From Fasciolopsis buskii (lineage: Eukaryota; Platyhelminthes; Trematoda; Plagiorchiida; Fasciolidae): a DNA stretch of 64,000 bases. Location of the stretch: contig LUCM01000570.1 in assembly GCA_008360955.1 (NCBI GenBank), positions 71,043 through 135,042 on the forward strand, given 5' to 3'. The translations under genes were made by a program, and so were the position numbers. Below the pieces are notes generated by a model. The model saw nothing but the letters and a program-made list of their open reading frames with translations. It ran no database searches and was not told the DNA's origin. Every line of letters begins with the position of its first letter. The first letter of the stretch is position 1. Shown piece by piece: positions 1 to 11,739 of the stretch.

Positions 1-1142
1 TCTACTGCGTATACGCTTATGCTCTAAGATCTGTGGCAAAGTGAGAATTTGATCAATAAAACCCCGACCGGGATTAAAATTGGCTTAATCCTCAAACATA
101 CACCTTTCAAGAGCACCAGATAATCGACGGAGGACAATGTTCATAAGTGGCTTTTATGAAATTATTCAAAAAATAATTTATCTTTGATTTTAACTTGAGG
201 ATCTATCCAGCTCACCAAAAACAGCCATATTCGATTTTCTGGAATACAGTATACGGTACTGTTTCCTAACCGATAAGCTTCATGAATGGCTTGTAATCGT
301 ACGCTATCTATTTAGTAGATTGTGTGTAAGGTCAACTGACTGAATGTTTTTTACAATCATTGCGTTCACATATACATGATATAAGCCTGTCGATGAGAAC
401 CGATGGAATCGAATTGCAATGAACCGTCCCGTCGACGTAAAACGAAAGTCAAATTAATAATTCAGCTTTTTATTAATTGTTCGTCTGTCTCTCTGTCTAT
501 ATTTAAAACGTCTGCTTGCTTGCGTGTCTGCTTATCCATCTGTCCCTCTATCCGTTACATAATGCTGAAAATGGATCTAGCTTGTTGCAAGTAAGAAGCG
601 GATCGTATAATTTTTGACTTGGCAACGAATTTGAATGTTCATTGCCATTCTTATTTCATAAGTGATATTGTAAAAATTATCACGTCCGGTATTGGCTCAC
701 GAGAACTTCTCAATGCTTTTTTTGGTTGGCAATTTCTCAGAATCTATCCTCGAATCTCCAGCGCACACACTAAGCACGATCTTTGCACTATATAACGGAT
801 CAGTCAAACGTGAGTTCGGGTCACAATTCGCTTATAAGGCCGCTGTCCAACCCACCGAACGATTTTTATGGATCACGACAACCAGTCAGTAATGGGTTGA
901 GGTGACGCGGGCCTGAAAACATTTCATGGTGCCTCCCCTCCAACGCAGTCAGATGTGTCATTTATTGTCTGCGAACAAATCCTGTCTGAATAACTTTCAC
1001 ATCGTGACTGAATTTCGCCTCCATGTTTTGCTCTACCTGAGTTAAGCATCGAATTATCTGCTTCACTACCTAATACAATTTTATACGTATTATTCCAACC
1101 CCATTCGCACTCACCTTCCATCTCGTGCGGGCGCCACATCAG
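1..1142. other. Intron upstream of exon 1 (incomplete)
   Basis: No exon, RNA gene or clear mobile element seen. Short open frames here have no coding character. The interval ends in the AG acceptor at 1141-1142. Confidence 0.6.
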
Positions 1143-1310
1143 ATTGAGATGCTCAATGGGGAAATATCAAAGAGAGATTGTGAAATCTACACTTTGCAGT
1201 CGCGACTGGAAATGACGGACAAACAACACCAGGATCAAACACATCACATTAATGTGTTAAAGGAGCAAGTAAAAACACGGGAGCATAAAATATCCATGCT
1301 TACGGCCGAC
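1143..1310 (+). CDS. ERC/brp: Exon 1: coiled coil, ERC central region
   Basis: 168 bp, 56 codons, exactly eight heptads. The acceptor AG ends at 1142, the donor GTAAGT starts at 1311, and both ends are phase 0. The peptide runs from IEMLNGEISKRD to HKISMLTAD. It contains INVLKEQVKTREHKISML, which fits the family's HIEVLKESLTAKEQRAAIL block. An open frame runs on past 1310 but loses coiled-coil character at once, which supports the donor. The exon encoding the preceding part of the protein lies before position 1. Confidence 0.86.
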
Positions 1311-2820
1311 GTAAGTCCCAAAATCGTTGTGACTGTGCCATCCGGTCGGAGTTTTGTTCCGTCTTCCGTGTTTCATGACTTATTTGTTTGTTTACCTGTT
1401 TCAGTGTTTCCTGAATGCATTATCATTCATTTGATCTCGGGATGAGTCGGTTTTGTCTTGGCGGACACATTACTTTGTTAGTTTATATTGCAGGAGATGG
1501 TTGACCAGTCAGAAGTGATTATTGATGCACTCAGTATAAGTTTTACATTCTCCCTTACTAGATTATCGTTTCCCGCACAATTACACTTTCCCATTCCATC
1601 TGCGAACGATCGGAGGATATTGGGGACCACAAGGAAATTAACCACTTTTTCCTTGGTTGTACTTCCGACGTTGAATGCCTTTTACACTCTCGCAACCAAA
1701 GCAAATGTACGACTCAAAGTACTAATCTTCACATGCATATGAAAAACTGTGTTACCGGTGAAAGCTTAGTGCCGGTAGACCGCTCTTATTGATTGGCGAA
1801 AACCTAAAAAGTACCGACTTGCACGAAGCCGCGGAAACAGTACGAAACGGAGAACGCAATAGGCCACCATAAAAGACCTTTCTTCTGTCCATGGAGAATT
1901 ATGATGAGCTACACAGCTTTTACAACACTGTTGATGGCCAACGTTTAATCTCGGATATGAAAATACCTGGTTCACCCTCTTTTCTTTCATATTTGGGATA
2001 TCCAAAATGCCATAGAAACCGTCGATAAAAAGTGCGCTCAGCTGAGCTTTGATGTGCTATGATGAAATAATGACTCTAAAAGGTCCGTTTCTACCAGGAT
2101 ATTGTAATGGGTGCCAGGAGGTGCTGATTACTTGCACGGCAAATAAAAGACTCTGAAGGTACAAGCGTGGTTGTGGATTACAAACAGTACAGATCAACCC
2201 ATCCAGTTGTTCTCTTTTGTAAAACTAACAACTTCACCTATAATGAGCAAAGGATAACCCGAAAAAGTGTGGAGTACCGGATGAAGAATGGTGTACGCTA
2301 AACAAGTACACTGACAACGGGAAATCAGCTCTCAGATTGATTAGTTGCACAACTCAAAACCCACTAGTTCCCAAACGGCAATTATCCATTGGGATTTTGA
2401 AAGGCAATCACAAATAATGCTTTTAAAGTCGGACTGAGAAAAGTAATATAATCTATTCCGTAGAACACGGTGACTTATGGACGCACACTGTTGCCTGCCG
2501 AATTAATGAAACTTAGGCGGACAAAGTTCTGATGCTTGTAAAATGCCCATTATCGTGTCAAGAATAAAAAATCGGGCGAACAATTGTGTTCAAAAGTTTG
2601 AAGCTTGTGATTACAAATAAAGAGACATGAACCAAAAATAGAAGTAATTACAACAGTTTCATTGATGTGTATGTGTACGTAGTTATGTGCAGATATGTGA
2701 TGTAAACTGGGGTCGGGAATGATACCGTCTCAACAATAGATGGGATAAGGAGATTAGATCACGAATACTACTTGGCCAGCATCAGGACAGTCCTTGTCAC
2801 TATGGTGTGCGAACAGGTCT

Positions 2821-3057
2821 TCATGTTGACCCAAATTGGGGTAGGTGTACGGCATGTAGTAAATGTTTTTGTCCCACGTAGACGGTGGTCAAATACATCA
2901 ACTCTAGGGCTTCAGCAGCCTTTCGTACTTCTATCCGGATGTCTTTGAACCGACCAGACAATACCCGGTGGATGAGCCTAAACGTTTGATTGGGATCAGT
3001 GCGGTGACCTGTGTCTACCAGATATGATAAGATGACGTCAGATATCGTCTCTGGCAA
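2821..3057 (-). mobile_element. Penelope-like retroelement remnant (C-terminal endonuclease region)
   Basis: A 78-codon minus-strand frame reads YLVDTGHRTDPNQTF, then AAEALELMY and VGQKHLLHAVHLPQF. The layout TGH, D, F..I..R, R...EAL, then G/Q..L....LP resembles the end of the GIY-YIG endonuclease ORF of Penelope-like elements, and trematode genomes carry many related tails. I recall this pattern from the family and could not search for it. No GIY-YIG core or reverse transcriptase motif is seen upstream on the same strand (towards 3300), where the frame is broken. This looks like a short dead fragment inside an intron. Confidence 0.5.
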
Positions 3058-3589
3058 TGTTTTGCTTAAATTGGGTCAACCTTTGGAGTAATCAACCTTC
3101 AGTACATGCGCGAGAGCACACGGGTACATACCAGGCCCGCTAACGGATTCCTGATTTCCTGTGAATACAAATTCTCTATACCGTTTCACATCAGCTGTCA
3201 CCCATCCAGTTGTCGTGTTAAGATCTCGTCCTCCTAGCTCTTAGTGACTCATCTTATATGGGCATATTTCCGCAGTGCTTTTCAACTACACTTTGTCCGA
3301 GCAGAAGCGAGAATGCCAAATTCTGTAGAAGTGAGAGGAGTGCAGACTTAATTCTGAATGACTCTGACATAACTTCGTAACGATGTAGTGTATATGAGAG
3401 TATGTATATTTAATGTGGATTTCTTTGTCAGTTGTAGCCTCTATCTTGTGGGCCGCGGCGTCGGTTTCGTCGTGAGTGTCACTACAAACTGATTAACCCA
3501 CTGGGCTCTGACCCATGTTGCTTGGTCTCTTTTTGTCATTGAAGCAGCCTCTGAGAAGGACGCTGTCTCACGATATGCAACATTTTGGC

Positions 3590-3770
3590 GACCTTGTCAA
3601 TGGGACTTTATATAAACAAGACAAAAAGCCCTGTCCGATTTTAGTTGAGCTGTGGGATCCCATATTGGTTCTCGGAAATGTTACAAGTCCGGGAATCGAA
3701 CTTGGACCGATTACTTAGGAGATAACCGTGATAACCATTCCATTAACTTGACATTTAACCGAGACACGGG
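3590..3770 (-). repeat. tRNA-Val-like SINE fragment
   Basis: On the minus strand, an A-box-like GGTTATCACGGTTATCTCC is followed by a B box, GTTCGATTCCCGG, at about the spacing expected in a tRNA. GTGGTTATCACG is typical of tRNA-Val. The T arm closes poorly and no acceptor stem forms, so this is a SINE head or tRNA pseudogene. The unique-looking body runs towards 3590. Confidence 0.5.
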
Positions 3771-4608
3771 AATGTGTTTATATTCCCCATGAAAACTGTC
3801 TGCACCCTCACAAGTCGCTGCATAGATCAACTACAATATAAGTTTCACACCATCTCGTTCAGCAGTACGGTGGATAGCCAGTTTCATGGTCCCATGGATG
3901 TACTGGAGCCGCGTTCTTTGAAAGTTTCATGAAGGACTTGAGATACAAAAGAGAAAATGCAACATCAGCCAAAGCCCAGTAAAAGCATCAGCCAGCATTA
4001 ACAATTTCCCGGCCAAACTAATCGACAGGATGACGATCTACAGAATAAATACTGCACGGCCAGTTCACTTGAAACGGAAAACTGCACGCATTAGTTTGTC
4101 ACACGCACTCATTCTCATTTTTCTGAAGCACTTAAAGGACAGCGACAATTGTTCCTGGATCAACACGAGCCTGTCCTTTTTCCGATAGAACAAAAGGCGA
4201 CTTTTCTAGATCTACTTCATTCGACTGTTAAAATTTCTTTAGAATAGCAAATCCGGAAATAACATTTGAACGAATGTTGTTCCACTGACGATCGTAGAGT
4301 AGGGGCAAAATTATCTGAATCTGAAGTTCTGCAGCCAGTCTCCTCCTAATTCGACCAAACTTTAATTCTCTACCACCCCAACTGTAATCTGCATTTGTTC
4401 ACTCACTTTTGTATGTAAAAATTCAGAATGCTGATAACTTTTTAAAATATAGTTTTCCATGCCTTTTATCATACTGGTGGCCCCGGCGACTACCTTTTTG
4501 GAGTAGTGATACAACACCATTTGGTATTTTGATTGCACTAAAATATTGCTTATGGGAAAAGTAAATAATCCAAGTTATCTCTTCCACCTGCTATTCCCAT
4601 TCGAACAG

Positions 4609-4776
4609 ACTGAAGATTTCCGTAAACGATTGAAAGAGAAAGAAACGCAGTTGGAGAAGAAAACTAAGGCCCTTGCGAATGTACAGACTTCCAAACGTCA
4701 ACTGGAAACTGAACTGGCCGAACTAAAAGATCAGTTGGACATCAAGGAACGCAAACTTTCATTGCTTCAGCGAAAG
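4609..4776 (+). CDS. ERC/brp: Exon 2: coiled coil, ERC central region
   Basis: 168 bp, 56 codons, again eight heptads, phase 0 at both ends. Acceptor AG at 4607-4608, donor GTATGT from 4777. The peptide starts TEDFRKRLKEKETQLEKKTK and ends with LDIKERKLSLLQRK. Joined to exon 1, the junction (MLTAD then TEDFRKRL) aligns without a gap to the family's LQTEV-DALRLRLEEKE. The tail matches MLEVKERKINVLQKK of vertebrate ERC. This is one of the two strongest identifying exons. Confidence 0.93.
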
Positions 4777-7615
4777 GTATGTCTGTGTTAACGGTCCTTT
4801 TGACAGTACTAATGCCAGATTTCAGTTTCACAATTTTGTTATTGCACCTCTGTCCAGCGTCAACCTAATAATACCCGGCCCCGATGAAACATGACAAATG
4901 CTTGTTCAACTAAAATAATGCCAACATGAATTAATGGTAATCATTGTGGTATTGTTTGCAATCAGAAAGTAAACCAGATCTTTTGTGGTCGTTGCAAAAT
5001 TTATCAACTAGCCAATTAAATCAGTGGTAGTGGATGTAGTGCGAGCTTCCTAGAACTCGTCATGAGTCAATAACACCCACCCGAACACTAGAAAATCAAA
5101 GAACCATCGTAAAACCGTTTCATCCTTGTTCCTTAATTGCAAGTTGACCGTTGATATCAAGTGAAACCTTTGAAGACCCCATTAATTTACCCGCTTTCAA
5201 AAAACTCTCAAGTAGCCAAAATCTTCATTCTTGTTTGTAATATGTTCGCATCCTACAGAGAAGCCATCGATGACTTATATGTCAACCGTATGGTGAGCAA
5301 ATGTCTGTGGCATGTAAACTCTAATGATGGATACAGGAGCTAAATCAGTTAGTGTTCATGTTCAATAAACCTTTAAAAGTCAGTCCAACCGGCGTCCTGG
5401 CTGAGAAGGTCGGCTCACAATTATTCGTTCCAAGTTTGCGTCCCAATTTCGGGCGCGGTGCACATGTGAACACTATTGATTCTCCCCAACATGGGTGAAG
5501 CAGGTTTGCAATGCTTCCACTATTTCTTAATGGTGATGTCGGCATTGATAATGCACGAAAATCTTATGAGTACAATCCTTACATTTGCCATTTAAACTAA
5601 TATGAAAACTATTGCTCAACTCACTGCATGAGTTGGTTACGCCGAGGATTATCACCAGCTCCAGGTTGACTGTATTTGCTTGCTACTAGCCAGCAGTAAG
5701 AAAGAATAAGACAGGGCATAGGATGAAGTAACGTGTAAAACTGACAAAAATGCGCAGGCTTTTCTTTTCGAGCATTTATTATTACACTTAGTTTAATTCC
5801 ACATTTTATATCAAGGGGGTCCAATTGCTAATCACTACCATAACTCAATTCGCAGTGATATTCATGATCATTATTTCGGTCCTCCTCATCAATACTATCA
5901 AAATCATCATCATCCGATTCATCATCGTCATGGTTCAATTTATAATCCGCATCCAAATACTCATCCGTTCTAATACTTCGGTAAGGTCTGCGTATTTACG
6001 CAGTGAAATTGTGATCTTGTAGGTTTCTTATGGAACTGGTTGACAAGAACAAATCAGAATATGAATAACTTCGCCAAATTTATCTTTTTTCTGTCCTGGT
6101 GAACTTTGGTTTGCTCACTTCTGTCCTTTTTGTCTTCTAAAGGGGTAGAATCGTTCGACATATTTTCAGTGAATCGCTCATTTCCATGGGTGTGTGCTTG
6201 TTTGGAATTGGGCGTTTACCCCTAATAGTCCGTTAATTTGTGTGAACAGTATAAATGACAATCAAAGGTTTGACTTAATCCAGAACACTTCGTGAAATGT
6301 GCTGTGCAGGCGACAGTAAAGGAAAGGGCGACAAGGGAAGAGGGAGTAAACAATACTTATTTAACAAGTTTGAAATTCCAGTACCAGCCACTGTTGAATT
6401 TAAAAATTGAGCAAATTAATTGTGAACATATTTGCTTTGATTTCATCTAAATTCTCTGAGGCAAAAAAGTGTCTATGTAAAACCAAACTCGATCGCTCAT
6501 AATATTCAACTTTTCTAGATGGCCTTTTGTCCGATTAATCAGTTACGCTGTGGTCAGTCAAATATGGACAACTCGTGCCTTATTCAACGGTACAACTTCC
6601 CAGCTCGATAAACTCATCTGTCGAAACAGAACGGGATGCTTCTGGTGACTCGAACTTTTTCATCGCGGTGCATCTGACAGGTATACAGTACGGTTGTCTG
6701 GACGCTTTTGCCGGTGCAATCTCGAATGACCGGCGGTAGTCATGTGGATTGTCTTTCATTCAAATTATCAGTTTCGAATTCCAGATCCGCTGGTCACTTA
6801 GTTTGTAGACCGAGACTGGGTGTGGCCCAATTCGTTCCCAAGCCAAACTTATTTAGACATTGCATAGTTCTGTATCACTCCAAGTTTCAGGATCATGGTT
6901 ACCAGTTCAGCCGTCCAATTTTCCGTGCAGTAGACTCTAGCGACCATGGGGCAGGCCTCTTTCATTTACACATGCGCATTGCTTGTAATAAAAAAGCCAA
7001 GTCGGCTCTACGTTTTGCGACAAACTGATGGCGTCAGATCACGAAATCACATCAATAGCCGATTGGTACCGTGACTGTGTGAGCGAGTTCTGAGGAATAT
7101 CTGTGGATACTAGTATATGCAACTTCTTCAGATTTGTTAAGATTGATTGATTAGATTGAAGAAAGGGAAATTAGAAAATCGTTTTTAGGACAGTGTAAGC
7201 CACAAAAGTGATGCCATTTCGTTCAAAAAGACCGTTGCCAACATAGGGATTGAAACAGCCGAGTCATTTATTTCAGTGTTTCTAATTATTTCATTGAACA
7301 GTTTTATTAGCGGAGCACGATTCACCCAAACAGTTGGCCAACAAACAGCCCGTATGCACAAAATGATCGAGAAAAGTGGATCGGACATAAATTGATGCCG
7401 AACGTCCATCCGCCAATAAACGATGCATCTTGATGATTCCAACAGTGTTGACTACACCCGAAACGAGTGATGTAACACCTCCCAGATATAACAGTCCTTT
7501 TGTAGCTGGTATTTATTGTGTTTGTGAACAAAAATGCCTCCATGTTGGTGTTTTTCTTTAGATGGTTTTATTCGGTAGTCTGATTTTCTATCTGTTTTTC
7601 ACTTTCTCCGGAAAG
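4777..7615. other. Intron 2 (about 2.8 kb)
   Basis: Contains a TCATC/ATCATC-rich stretch at about 5880-5960. Otherwise featureless AT-rich sequence; no RNA or protein gene seen. Confidence 0.65.
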
Positions 7616-7770
7616 ATTGACAATTTGGAAGATCTACTGAATGACAAGGATACACAACTTGCAGCATCGAAAGCTCGCCTGACACGTATCAGTTCGGAAC
7701 GTGCTGGTGTGGAAGGTGTCCGAGCGGTGATCGAAGAATCTTTGAAAGAACGCGAGGCGCTATCTGAACG
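7616..7770 (+). CDS. ERC/brp: Exon 3: coiled coil, ERC central region
   Basis: 155 bp, phase 0 in and phase 2 out. Acceptor AAAG ends at 7615; donor GTACTT from 7771 is weaker than the others. The peptide begins IDNLEDLLNDKDTQLAASKA and ends ESLKEREALSE plus two bases (CG). It parallels IENLQEQLRDKDKQLTNLKD and LEEALSEKERIIE of ERC. The two left-over bases join the first T of exon 4 to make an Arg codon, restoring ERLKE. The open frame beyond 7770 ends within four codons, consistent with the donor. Confidence 0.92.
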
Positions 7771-10052
7771 GTACTTGCTATAATAATTTGCCTATCGGTG
7801 CTTTACTGTACAAATGGATTCATTTTTGCCCACAGTAACAAACTATTGTCAGCCCTACTTGGAACCTATTTTAAGGCCCATTAGAGCTCGTACGGAGTAC
7901 ATCAGCATCAGAGCTGTAAAGATCATTATCAGATGGCAATTAGTGTTCTTGGCTCCGTACCGAACTGAAAGATGCATAAGCATCTCCAGGTTCACCGTTG
8001 TATAAAATGAATATTTCGGGGACTGCCGCTCTTTTCACTAGATGCAGTGCAGACTATGAAAAGTTCGCATTCTTCTAGATCTGATTGATTCCATCTTCTA
8101 CCATTTTACTTTCTTCAGCTGTAAAATAACAATGTGCAACATCTTCAGGAAGAATTCCTCGACCAACTGAGGGCTGCCAAATGGGGGAGTCAACTGGTAT
8201 TTAAAGGACTCAATCCCTCAGTACTTCTACTTAAAATGCTATCAGGTTGACGCTTCACCAAACATACACAAACAATTTTCCATTATGTATCTTTCTAGCA
8301 ATATATCCACATTATTCGCAGCAACGTCAAAAATATCTGGAATCAGATGGATAGGTCTTTGTTTCATAATATCTCTCAAGCTCATGCCTGTTCGCAAATT
8401 TCAGAATCATCCAAAGACATTCAGTCCTATAGCTGGTACCCCGAGGCGTAATATGGCAAGCTGGATTCCAAATGGCCCAGTAGAATAGCCATTCCGAAAT
8501 AATCTCGGCGTACTTCTGAAATAATTCGAAACGCATTATTGTCACCAGCAAAAATACTATCGGACACATTCTTCGTGACATTTTCATTTCCGATTAATGC
8601 ATTTAGTTGTTTTCTTGTTATGCCTGTCCTTATACTGGTTACCCGTGTGAAAATGCCGTAGGGTTTTTCGAAGAAACGGCAATAAAAAGCTATCAAAAAC
8701 GATTTAGCCGTACAGCAAAGCTGATTTGATTCGCCCAAAACGTCTCGTTTTCTCACCAAGAACATCTGGCTTGCCTTAGTCCAGGTGACGACTATCGATT
8801 ATCACTTGTTAGGTCCCGCTTGAAACCGCTGAGATCAATCACACTCAAAAGTGGGTCCTGAGGAACGGATCGTCTAAAATACAAATCGCCAAAAGCAACC
8901 TAATTTCCCGTTGACAGTCTAGCCGACTCACATCAGTGAAATTCTTTCTTGAAACCAAAATGTTGCTTTACATAGGGAACTGTGAATGAATACGCAAGCA
9001 ATTGGTAGGATCAATTTTAATGACTAGTAAATTGTCTTTGTTGCATGATGAAGTGTAAATTTGTAAAAGATGGGGGAATGTTGTATGTGGGTGGTGGTGA
9101 CGTGTTATCCTCCTTGAAGTTCGCTTTAATAATCATGTTCTATAGTAACAAGATGCGGTGGATCAGAATCTTTAAGTGAACTGTTCCGCTGAAAACACCA
9201 AACGGAATCTTCACCGTTGCACATCGATTCTCTAATGACATCCTATTAGGCGCTCAAAAACGAAGCTTCAAAAACAAAGTGGGATCTAAAGGACGGACTT
9301 CAGTTTTGGGCCTAGGATCATCTTTCGTCGTTACCCATTCCGTTTGCAATCTCCGGAGGTGTTCAACATCCTATGTAATGGGGGATACGCCTCTTTGGTG
9401 GAATTCCGTGTTCGTTGAAACGACGATACAATATTGCAAGATCTTGTTCAGCGTGACAGTTATCAAGTATAATTAAAAACTCACAGTTTAGCGTCTGAGA
9501 TGCCTAGAAACATCTTTATTTGATTTCTCATTCTGATATTCAGTTTAGCAATGATCCAACCAACAAAAACAAGTTTTCTTCATGGTTAGGCAAGTTGCAG
9601 CAAGTTCAGGAGCATCTGCTTCATTGGTTTGAAATATTTCAAGGTAAAAGCATGCTGAGATTTCTGACCGTGGTGAATTTTAAGAGAAACCCGGAGGTAG
9701 CTATATTGACCGTAAGGACCGGTGATCATATGGTATTGCCCTTTTATTGTACTTTTTACAAATGCTTTACAGTGGGATTGCTGTCCTTTGCATCAACTGT
9801 TATTCATTCTTATTACCGGGTAATACTTTTCTCAGAAATCCAGTTTCCGTTAGAGATGCCGGTTTTTCATTGCCATTTGGCGATAGAATGCTGATCGCCA
9901 GACGCACCCCGTAGGTTCAGAAATTAGAAAACAATCCAAAATTTAGTTTCCCAATTGAGGTATTCGGTGTTTAGAAAAATGGATTGTCACATTTCCATTC
10001 TGAATGTTTATTCACACACATACGCTGTCTACACACATGCATGCAAACACAG
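7771..10052. other. Intron 3 (about 2.3 kb)
   Basis: No repeat or RNA gene recognised. Exon-like stretches near 8151-8198 and 9601-9643 have AG/GT borders but the wrong phase. A 112-codon minus-strand frame at 8427-8765 has no recognisable motif. Confidence 0.6.
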
Positions 10053-10317
10053 TTTGAAAGAAGCACGTACACGTGGCGAATCACCCGGTCTTGATGAGAT
10101 CGAGGCACAGAAACGCACGGTTTCTGAATTACGCAGCAGACTGGAGATGGTCCAACGTGAAACGGACGAGAAAGCCACACAGCTGCTGGAGTTGCGTGAA
10201 GAACTGGGTGAACTACGTACAAGTCGTTACAAGTACGAGAGTGAGGTCAGTCAACTACAAGCTCAACTAAATCAACGTGCGTCTGAAATAGCCACGCTGC
10301 AAATGGAAAAGCAAATG
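10053..10317 (+). CDS. ERC/brp: Exon 4: coiled coil, ERC central region
   Basis: 265 bp, phase 2 in, phase 0 out. Acceptor AG at 10051-10052, donor GTAAGC from 10318. After the shared Arg codon it reads LKEARTRGESPGLDEIEAQK and ends IATLQMEKQM. The first part keeps exactly the spacing of the family's RLKEQRERDDRERLEEIES, including the short charged break between helices. With exon 3 it makes 420 bp, 140 codons or twenty heptads, so the phase-2 intron splits what was probably one unit. Upstream frame continuing through the poly-CA/CATGCA stretch is intron. Confidence 0.92.
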
Positions 10318-11497
10318 GTAAGCCAGGACGTTTGGTATTTTGTGCATTCAGGTATCACTACGTTACTCGTCATCGATTTCTAAGAAGCATGTGTCATCCT
10401 ACTGAAGACGCTGTTCGATTTCTCTGAAGTGAATGAGAATCGGCGGACACATGCGGCAGAAAAGTCATGGAGAATGTTGAGCTTCATAGTTGTCATATTC
10501 CTTCGTCACATTGGCCCAAATTCTTTCGATGTCGATCATGCATTCCGCATCCCGTCAGCTGTTGTCGAGCATTAAAACGCTTGTTTTCTTATATGCTGCA
10601 CTTATGAGTGGAGTGGAAAAAACAAACCCCATAACCACTATGACTCACTGCAAGGAGAGCAGAGGAACTGGAACCGGTGAGTCTGAAACTTGAAATTCCA
10701 TAGGATCATAGTAGGTGAGGTTACATGCTAGATGACGCGGAACTGTAATCCACCAATAGCGTGGCTCCATTTGATTCAGCCCTACAATGAGTCACTCCTC
10801 AGATAGATACGTGTCACTATACGTGTGCATTAGCGTCTGGATAAAGTTATTTGTCAGTTCTAATCTTTCATGAATTCCGTTACTGAGACTCTCACAATAC
10901 TGGTAAACTAGATATCAGAAGAATTTCGGTCGCTGGGCCGGTCTTTTGCGGCTAATTGAATGATATTTCTAGTGGTATATATATATATATATATATATGA
11001 GATGTAGGCCCATTCTTTCTGTGGCCTGCAGGTGAGGTTGACGTGCCCGTGAAAACAAAATATTTGAATTTTTGTAGTCCACAAAATAAAAATACACTGT
11101 TCTTGTGTATTCCAAAGGGGGTGAGTAAGGGCGCAATCACGCACTAATTGCGATCAGAGCGTGTCAGGACTAGTACATTAAGGAAAAACACAGACAAGAT
11201 TTGCCTTGAGGTAGCATCCAAGTACGCCGCACCAATTTTGCTAAAATTCGCATCACTGGCAACATGGACAAGAGGCCAATTTCTACAGTTCACAGTCGCA
11301 AGCATTAAGTTTGTTTGGCCACTAACAGTAACCAAACCCGGTCGTTGTTTTGTTGCATGCGGATGACTTATCGCTGAAAAATCAAGTTCATTTCCTCAGC
11401 ACACTACTCCTGGAATAGTTTAATCTGACGAGTTGCATACATTGTTGACGCAAGTAAATTTCTGATTCCTACCCCGACCCTGGCGTTTCGATAACAG
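10318..11497. other. Intron 4 (about 1.2 kb)
   Basis: Holds an AT dinucleotide tract at 10976-10998. No other element recognised. Confidence 0.65.
10976..10998. repeat. (TA)n microsatellite
   Basis: 23 bp of perfect alternating T and A. Confidence 0.95.
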
Positions 11498-11679
11498 CAA
11501 CGTAAACAAATTTCTTCGGAATACGAATTGAAATATAATCAACGCATCGCAGAACTGGAGAGTCAGGTGAATCACTACGTGGAAACTAATTCGAAGTTGC
11601 AATCCGAAATCGATCGGCTGATTCGCACGTTGGATAATGAGAAGTATGAACGGGAGAAGCAAGTGCATGATATGCAAGA
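11498..11679 (+). CDS. ERC/brp: Exon 5: coiled coil, ERC region
   Basis: 182 bp, phase 0 in, phase 2 out. Acceptor ATAACAG ends at 11497; donor GTGAGT starts at 11680. The peptide begins QRKQISSEYELKYNQRIAEL and contains KLQSEIDRLIRTLDNEKYER. This fits the ERC segment AQAEVDRLLEILKEVENEK. The frame is less than 65 codons long, so simple ORF finding misses it. The last two bases (GA) join the first A of exon 6 to give Glu. Confidence 0.9.
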
Positions 11680-11723
11680 GTGAGTTTTGCCAGCCCCCAT
11701 TTCGCCATTTACTTCTCCTTCTT

Positions 11724-11739
11724 TCTCTCTCTCTCTCTC
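11724..11739. repeat. (TC)n microsatellite
   Basis: Short pyrimidine dinucleotide tract about 45 bp downstream of the exon 5 donor. Confidence 0.9.

Larger units (their letters stand above)
1311..4608. other. Intron 1 (about 3.3 kb)
   Basis: Holds a Penelope-like remnant at 2821-3057 on the minus strand and a tRNA-Val-like SINE head near 3680-3760 on the minus strand. An exon-like stretch at 1494-1533 was rejected because its length would break the frame. Nothing else recognised. Confidence 0.7.

Noticed and set aside
1494..1533. Exon-like stretch EMVDQSEVIIDAL with AG and GT borders in intron 1.
   Set aside because: Its length (40 bp) would shift the frame between exons 1 and 2, which join without a gap in the family alignment.
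8151..8198. Possible small exon EEFLDQLRAAKWGSQL with TTCAG before it and GTATTT after it.
   Set aside because: The junction between exons 3 and 4 needs phase 2. In that phase this segment has a stop, and the exon 3/4 join is already perfect.
8427..8765. 112-codon minus-strand open frame.
   Set aside because: No recognisable motif and an overlapping second minus-strand frame; probably chance.
9601..9643. Possible small exon QVQEHLLHWFEIFQ before GTAAAA.
   Set aside because: Wrong phase for intron 3, and the family alignment leaves no room for it.
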